Source: Hygrophila difformis (Eukaryota; Streptophyta; Magnoliopsida; Lamiales; Acanthaceae). Taken from it: a stretch of DNA of 64,000 bases. The translations under genes and the position numbers were made by a program. Shown piece by piece: positions 57,701 through 64,000 of the stretch (positions within the stretch are counted from its first letter, which is position 1; every line of letters begins with the position of its first letter). The notes beneath the pieces were generated by a model. It saw only the letters and a list, made by a program, of their open reading frames with translations. It did no database searches and was not told the DNA's origin. Location of the stretch: positions 585,858-649,857 of the forward strand of contig JAOANR010000012.1 of NCBI GenBank assembly GCA_030278955.1. The letters are read 5' to 3'.

Positions 57701-60190
57701 CATCAGTAAATAATTTGTGGCATAAAACATCTCAGTTGTATTTTTAACTTTGTTTTTTGGCCAATGAACCCCCCGAAACTCCAGTAAAACAACATATAAA
57801 TTGTTAATCTGGTACAAGAACCAAGGTACCTGACATTGATAACATCATCAACTCTGCCTGTGAGCCAGTGGTAACCATCCTTGTCCCTATTTATATGTGT
57901 AAACGTGCAAGTATAAATTATTACTAATTGCATGTAATGAGATAGAATGAAAAGAGAGAACTCAGAACCATGCATATATTGATTCTAAGGCCTAGAAGGC
58001 AGAACCTTTAATTCCCAGTTCCCACAAAACACTACCTGCTGCAACCATCTCCACTGAAGTAGTAGCCAGGGAAGGCACTAAAATAAGTTGTTTCATATCT
58101 TTCATGATCTCCATAAAGCGTTCGAAATGCCCCAGGCCAAGAGCCCTTTATACACAAATACCCACTGCACTCGCCTTCAATTTCAACACCCTTCTCATCC
58201 ACTATAACAGGCTGCATGGGGGGGGGGGGGACAAATTTCCTCGGGATGAAACTTGTCATGATGAACAATGATTCAATGGCAAACAAGTTCACAGTTGACT
58301 GAATTATGAAATGGAAGATTTTCACCAGGAAACTCCATTGGCCTTTCAGGACTTTTACATTTGGGTTTTGATACAACTAAGAACAAGGTTACTGAAATGA
58401 AGCAACAGAAAAACTACAGAAATAATTTACACTAATCAAGTATCCTGATTTTAATGACCCATTAGCTTAACTAAATGCATGTTATCACTAGCTTACATGA
58501 AATAGAGGTTGTGGTTAAAATCTTAGATAGGGATGTTATCCATAAAATTTTAAAATTTTAAATTTTATTTATAACATCGCTACATAAGCTTTGAACCATA
58601 ACTGTAAGTTTAGAAGGTTAGAATACTGACCATTAAATACTAAACAACAATTCATTCATGTTCTTTTTGCTGTTTTTATTTTATTTTTCACACATGGTCT
58701 GCATTTTTGCTGGAAAATTATACTTTTAGTCCTTTATTTTTCAACTTTCAACGATTTGGTCCTCTATGTTTGAATTGGAAAAATTAGTCCCCTATCTTTG
58801 ACTATTCCGCCGATTTAGTCCTATTGACTTTTCAAAATAATAACTGACCCTATACTTTTCTGTTCTTTCATTTTGACCCCCATACTTTTCAAATAACAGC
58901 CCATCATGCTTCCGGTAATAGAATTAAATTTTAAACTCTATATTCTGAGTGCGACAAACTTTTCTTTAAATCTAAAAATCACATTTTTAGGCTTTGAAAT
59001 AATTTCAAGATATGTATTAGTTGCTTCAGTTTATCTATTTTTCCAACCCTCTTACCCGGTATGTGACCAGATTTTCCAGGCGTTGAAAATAACTTCTCCG
59101 TTTGATTCCATGAAATTTTCAAAATCTTATCCATAAAGAAATTATAAATAATACAATTAATTAATATGTTTTCCAATAAAACCTAGGCTCTAATACCAAT
59201 TCTCAAGCGAATCCAAAGTCATTTGAATAATGAAAAAACTTAACTTTGTAATTGGGACTAGAGTGCATAAACTGAAACTTTGAGCTTTATTTAAATATTT
59301 TCGAAGTTACGGGGTCAAAATTTAATATTTCAAAAATCCACAGAACTAAATTGGCTGAAACCACAAAGGTAGAGGACTATTTTGGCCTACTGAAACGAAG
59401 AGGACCGGTGTAAATTATCCCAAACTTCAGGGACCAGTTTGTACTTTTTTTCTGGATTTTTTCTAGTCTTTAAAAAATGAAATACTTGACTTATAATTGT
59501 GAATAGAGAGCATAATTATTAGGCACCAGCTTACCAGCAGCACCTTAGATTCTCCAAATAATTATGTTGGAATATTTTTTCTCGGATCACAGAAAAAAAT
59601 AAAAAGTTAAAATAAATAAATTAATATTCATACAAAAAATCTAAGCAATAAACATAAATGTAGTTATGGCATTTTAACTTTTAAGCAAGCAATCATAATA
59701 TGACTATGAAATATACGTCAATTTATATTGCACAAAGTATGATAGGTAACAAAATCTGTGTTCTGGTACCTGAACTCCAAAGAAAGGAAAAGTAGCAGAC
59801 CCCGGCTTCTGTGGCCAAGCACCCGGCAAAGGAGTGATCTACAAGATCAGATAAATGAATTCATCAACTATTGAGGTTGTGCTGCATTAAGATCAAATTA
59901 AAACCAAAAAATCTACCATGAAACCCCCAGTTTCTGTCTGCCACCAAGTATCAGAAATGGGGCATCTTGAGTCCCCAATCACATTGAAAAACCACCTGTT
60001 GTGTATAGTGTATACAAAATGGTAACAGATACAAGAATAAATCAGCTTATACTACCCCAACAATAATACCAATAGTAATAATAGCAAGATGAAATAAAGG
60101 TTCAAAGGATAACCTCCATGCACTTGGATTAATTGGTTCGCCCACACTGCCGAGAACTCGCAATGATTTCCGTGAGTATCGGGTGACATG
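54741..60190 (-). CDS. ACS: Acetyl-CoA synthetase (ACS), last nine exons
   Basis: ACS converts acetate, ATP and CoA to acetyl-CoA; the plant enzyme is plastidial or peroxisomal depending on the copy. Exons (minus): 60114-60190 ([15 protein letters not shown]), 59917-59995 (GDSRC...[10 protein letters not shown], core of the adenylate-forming signature), 59770-59838, 58036-58211 ([28 protein letters not shown]), 57830-57886 ([12 protein letters not shown]), 56079-56169 ([10 protein letters not shown]), 55863-55961, and 54741-54926. The last ends [17 protein letters not shown], containing the conserved catalytic lysine of the SGK motif, then LIALADC and TGA. A short ninth junction could alter the count by one. 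All junctions checked have GT/AG sites and no stops. The 5' half of the gene is not in the window; Copia-3 lies in the adjoining intron or upstream region. Introns contain MITEs. Confidence 0.93.
55187..55549. mobile_element. Stowaway-like MITE in the last ACS intron
   Basis: Starts CTCCCTCCATCCCATTTGTG and ends with its imperfect inverted copy (atgggacagagggag), with TA at the left border. About 363 bp; no coding capacity. Confidence 0.8.
56524..56796. mobile_element. Second Stowaway-like MITE in an ACS intron
   Basis: Starts TACTTCCTCCGTCC and ends GGAGGGAGTA, about 270 bp, AT-rich. Confidence 0.7.
58218..58230 (+). repeat. Run of 13 G at an ACS intron-exon border
   Basis: On the ACS strand this is a C13 tract six bases from the CATGCAG acceptor of exon 58036-58211, acting as an unusual pyrimidine tract. 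Confidence 0.9.
58710..59455. mobile_element. Unclassified repeat with inverted GGTCC/TAGTCC-type ends in an ACS intron
   Basis: Left part has several tttagtcc/ttggtcct motifs after gaaaattatacttttagtcc; the right end (gggaccagtttgtac then tttttctgg) is an approximate inverted counterpart. About 740 bp, non-coding. Probably a non-autonomous DNA transposon; ends are approximate. Confidence 0.45.
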
Positions 60191-61534
60191 CTGCAAGATT
60201 AGCACAGTAAAAACAGCATTCTCCACATTCCCTTCACTTATTTTCTCAAAGAAGCTAATGAAAATAATAGACGGGTAGTGAACGGATTAAATGGAGGTGA
60301 GGTTGTATCGGGTTGGCATTATTGAATTGAAGACAAGTGGTTATGTATATTCTCCCAAGCGTTGAGCCATGTTTAATGATGTCCTAGAATATATGATCAT
60401 GTATGTTAACTTACAGTCGAAAATAATTTATCAAGTGGATGAATATAAAACATGCAAGGAAGTTTTGGAAAGCAATTGTCCACCAATGCAAAAACAAAAA
60501 AAACAAAATTTTAAATAAAAAAAAAACACTCAAACAAAAAACTTCTGACTTTCTAAAGTAATATTTTTGTATGATATGTTTTAACTAAATATGTTGTGTT
60601 CTTTGTATTTTAGTTTATTGGTTGAATGACTTTTGTCGTCTCATGTTAAGCTCCAATCAATTGCCTATAGCATACTTGACCTTTGTTGTTCATCTTCCAG
60701 TTGTGAACAATTTAAGCACATTTAAATTTGTACGTGACTAAGTATTACTAACCTTTAATATATTTGTAAATAGGTAAACTTTACATATTTACAATAATTT
60801 TATTTTTAATTTTTTAGATCCACGCCATAAAAGATTGAATGACCAAATGGACATTCGATACAACTACAAGACTGAAACAAGATTTCAAAAAAGGGAATGA
60901 ATTAATCCCTTAATCTTAAAAGAGTTTCGATGGGATAATGAATGGATTACTATTTGATAATGCATGTGATGTAATCCATTTGATAATGCATGTGATGTAG
61001 TCCATCCCATGAAGATCTTATATGTCAATATTTTAATAAAGCTATTGGTGCATCAGCTAATTATAAGAGTCACAATCTTCCTACAACAGATTCAAGTTCC
61101 TTTATAAGTGATGTTAATTTTACGTCAATGATGATAGATGAGGGTGACAAAAATAAGGAGGCTGAACCATTTCAAAACGATGGTAAGGATGTAAAAGATG
61201 ATAATAAAATGGCTGTCATACGTATAGATGACATTAATGACACTACATATAGAGGCGTGATTTCTTAACACTTGATGTGTATGATGATTCTAACTAACTT
61301 TGCTTTGATTGATAACATTTGGTTGTTTGTCCAAGTTTTTGAACTTGGTTGTTATTTATAAAGTTTTACTGTTTGATTGAGCCTTAAATATTTATACTGT
61401 GAAGATATTATCATATCTTTACATCTAGTTTTTTATATCTTGGTAGTAAATTATTAATGATTGTAAAATATTTCACTTTATTTAGGAGATTTTGTGGTCT
61501 TGTATACTCCTATATAATTGTAGGCTGGTGTATA
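60191..61534. other. Sequence upstream of the visible ACS exons
   Basis: Probably ACS intron. No exon recognised. A local duplication tgataatgcatgtgatgta occurs twice at about 60956-61000. An open plus-strand segment lies at 61011-61268. Confidence 0.5.
61011..61268 (+). other. Unrecognised open segment, acidic
   Basis: Open for about 85 codons to TAA 61266-61268, reading LPTTDSSSFISDVNF then an acidic stretch EGDKNKEAEPF and DGKDVKDDNK. No start is evident. It might be a decayed transposase or captured gene exon; I do not recognise it. Confidence 0.25.
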
Positions 61535-61752
61535 TGTTGGAATATGAAATATTTTTTTTTTTTAGGAAAATTGGAATATGAAATATAGAAAACCTTTTTC
61601 CTATCTCTGAACATGGTATCAGAGCATCCCAGGTTAGGGTTCCTATCACCTGACCTGCTAACCTCTTCTCTCTTGTCAATCTCCTTTCCTCTGGAGTGAC
61701 AATTGTGGTCCTTGTTGAATTTTCCTTTTTTCCCTGCCGTTCACTGGTATCT

Positions 61753-62520
61753 ATGGCTTCTCCTGACTCTAAGCCCCTTTATGGCACAACCATCAAGTTG
61801 AATGGCCAAAATTATGTTTTGTGGTCCCAACCCTTCAAATTGTTTTTGGGTTCGCAGAATAAATTGAACCATATTCTTGATGATCCTCCCAACCGAAATG
61901 ACAAGGATTATTCTACTTGGAAACAAGTTGACTATGCAGTCATGACATGGTTGCTAAATAGTATGGATGAATCTGTGAGCAGCAATGTCATGTTTCTGAC
62001 TACAACTAAGGCTGGGATTCTCTTCATGATATGTATTCTCAAGACCACAATATATCCCGAGTGTTTGAATTATATGATAAGCTCTTCTCATTAAAGCAAG
62101 AGGGGCAATCTGTGACAACCTACTTTGCCTCTTTAAAGGGCACCGCTGATGAAATTTTGCTATATCATCCATTTACTGTTGATATCTCTAAGCAGAAAAA
62201 TAATTTGGAAGAGTTTTTGGTAGCCAAATTTCTTTCTGGATTGGATACCTCCCTTCTATCTGTTCGGGATCACCTATTGGCTAGCGATAATGTTCCTACC
62301 CTATCAAATGCTCTTTCTCGGGTTCTTCGTGTTTCTACAGGAAATCCTATTGCTAGTTTTTCCAATGTTGCTGAGAATTCCGCATTAGCAGTTCGTGGCC
62401 GTGGTTCTTCTCGCGGTCATCGTGGTGGTCGAGGCCGCTATCCAGATAAAGATCAAAAGGGCAAAAGGGCAGATATTGTATTCATTGTGGGCGGACCAAT
62501 CACGTTTTGAAAAATGTTGG
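61753..62520 (+). pseudogene. Copia-3 gag
   Basis: Starts MASPDSKPLYGTTIKLNGQN, a UBN2-type Copia gag (YVLWSQPFKLFL), shifts frame near 62010-62040, continues DHNISRVFELYDKLFSLKQ to a Gly/Arg-rich RGGRGRYPD linker. The zinc knuckle (CIHCGRTNHV) is readable only after another frame change near 62465-62510. Confidence 0.85.
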
Positions 62521-63905
62521 CAGAAGTTTGGGAAACCGGAATGGGCTAATGTCAGTGAAACAGTTGTTGATCCCCAATCTCAGGTGCCTGATATGGTTCC
62601 AGTCCCGCGTGAGGAATATGAGAAATTGTTACATCCTCCTATGGCTAGTTCGACGAGTACTACTGCACTAAATGTCTCTCATGGTAAGTCTTGGGTTTTG
62701 GATTCTGGTGCTACCACCCACATCACTGGTATGAAATCCTATTTATCCTCTTTTTCTAAGTCTCAAACTATTATCCCTGTTCGACTCGCTGACGGAATGC
62801 ACTCTCCTGTTAGTGGGTCTGGTACTGTTTGCCCAACCAATAGTCTTAAACTTGATAATGTCCTTTTCGCTCCAAATTTTCCAATAAGCCTTCTGTCTAT
62901 TAGCCAAATCACCAAATCCCATCACTGTTCAGTAACATTTTACCCCTCGTACTGTGTCTTTCAAGACCTGCAGACGAAGAAGATGATTGGTGGCGGGCAT
63001 GAGCGTGGTGGACTCTATTACTTGGATTTGAAAACCCCAATTAACACTACCAATCTTGCAGCCTCTATCTCTCCATTCCAGTGGCATTGTCGTCTTGGTC
63101 ACCCTGGACTTCCTAAGTTGCGTATGGTTTTGCCTTTTGAGTCGTTTGTTCAAAACTTTGATTGTGAGTCATGTGAGGTGGGAAAGCATCATCGTGCCTC
63201 TTATCCCTCCCGTGTCAATAATCGTAGCTCTTGTCTTTTGATCTTGTCCATTGTGATATTTGGGGTCCTAGTCCAGTCTTGTCACATGAGGGGTTTCGAT
63301 ACTTTCTTATTTTTGTCGATGACTACTCTCGTATGACATGGTTCTATTTACTTAAAGAAAGGTCTCAGTTCCCTCATGTATTATCATTATTTTACAATGA
63401 AATACGAACCCAATTTTTTGTTTCCTTTCGTGTTTTACGCACTGATAATGCTCTGGAATTCAACCAACATACTGTCTCCGACTTTTGTGCATCTCGTGGG
63501 ATTATTCATTAAACATCATGTTCTTACACTTCCCAGCAAAATGGAGTTGCTGAGCGCAAACAACGGCACATTCTAGATGTTGCTCGTACCTTAATGACCC
63601 ATACCAATGTTCCAAAGTCTTTTTGGGGGAATGCTGTGCTCACTGCTTGTTTTCTTATCAATCGTATGCCGTCTAGTGTTCTCCATGGTGATATTCCCTT
63701 CTCGTGTCTCTATCCTGATAAACCTCTATTTTCTGTCACACCTTGGGTCTTTGGATGTATTTGTTTTGTCCATAATTCCATGCCTGGTCGTGATAAATTG
63801 TCCCCTCGGTCCATTAAATGTGTTTTTCTGGGGTATTCTCGCACTCAAAAAGGCTATCGATGTTATGACCCATCTACTCGTCGGGTTATGTATCTGCTGA
63901 TGTAA
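62514..63905 (+). pseudogene. Copia-3 protease and integrase
   Basis: Protease SWVLDSGATTHITG, pre-integrase WHCRLGHPGLPKL with CESCEVGKHH, then integrase after a frameshift near 63236 (FDLVHCDIWGPSPV, VDDYSRMTW, LRTDNALEF). A TAA at about 63510-63512 replaces a residue just before the QQNGVAERK motif. The segment ends with VFLGYSRTQKGYRCY and a stop near 63905. RT would lie beyond the window. Confidence 0.88.
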
Positions 63906-64000
63906 CTTTTTTTTGAGAATCAACCCTTTTATCCTGTTCGGTCATCTTCCTCATCTCCCAAGTCCTCTCCTCTTCTTCCACTTCCATTTCCTGTTAATAT
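63906..64000 (+). other. Copia-3 pol continuation, frame unclear
   Basis: Ser/Pro-rich linker between integrase and RT in Copia elements (reads SSSSPKSSPLLPLPFP in one frame). Truncated by the window. Confidence 0.5.

Larger units (their letters stand above)
61535..64000 (+). mobile_element. Copia-3: decayed Ty1/copia retrotransposon, truncated by the window end
   Basis: PBS TGGTATCAGAGC (61614-61625) complements initiator tRNA-Met, directly after a CA that should end the 5' LTR. The LTR start is unclear; tgttggaatatg at 61535 is a candidate but would give only about 78 bp, and ttggaatatgaaata is duplicated within it, so the LTR may be deleted. Gag and pol follow and run off the right edge. 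Confidence 0.85.

Noticed and set aside
61535..61612. A 78-bp LTR (TRIM-like) for Copia-3
   Set aside because: Full gag-pol follows, and the short segment contains an internal duplication; a truncated normal LTR is more likely.

Overview
This is a plant nuclear window, very probably dicot. The evidence is plant-lineage Copia, Tat and Athila retrotransposons, a Mutator element carrying a DUF1985/Ulp1 gene, Stowaway-like MITEs, and exons of two plant housekeeping genes. I cannot name the species. About 55 of the 64 kb is transposable element.

The host background is thin. On the minus strand, 54741-60190 holds the last nine exons of a plant acetyl-CoA synthetase gene (ACS); its 5' part lies beyond the window. 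Downstream on the same strand are decayed exons of an RRP5-like rRNA-biogenesis gene: two at 47472-47767 and three at 1908-2970. These were once neighbours. They are now about 44.5 kb apart because transposons piled into an intron.

The pile can be read from target-site duplications. Copia-1 (3166-47402, minus, TSD ataat) entered the RRP5 intron. A Tat-lineage Gypsy element (7666-47026, plus, TSD agtag) entered the 5' LTR of Copia-1. An Athila-lineage element (12947-35875, minus) sits in the Tat RNase H region. A 3.1-kb Tekay/Del-like solo LTR (15691-18826, TSD ctcgg) sits in the left Athila LTR. A Mutator-like element (about 35876-45548) abuts the right Athila LTR; it carries a transposase gene (minus) converging on a DUF1985-Ulp1 protease gene (plus). 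The integrase half of Tat and the outer end of the Athila 5' LTR are missing at this junction. Copia-2 (47831-53533, minus, TSD tagat) inserted separately and is very young, with LTRs that look identical. Copia-3 starts near 61.5 kb and runs off the end.

The most unusual content is inside the Athila element. It has three arrays of nested palindromes built on AATTCGGTCTAGACCGAATT, spaced roughly 100 bp: one in the LTR U3 and two in the long region after pol. The two internal arrays lie just upstream of minus-strand TATA boxes. One array/TATA module leads into an apparently intact, intron-containing F-box gene (22895-25075) on the same strand as gag-pol. The coding regions of the other elements mostly carry stops or frameshifts. 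The F-box gene and the catalytic exon of the Ulp1 gene look intact.
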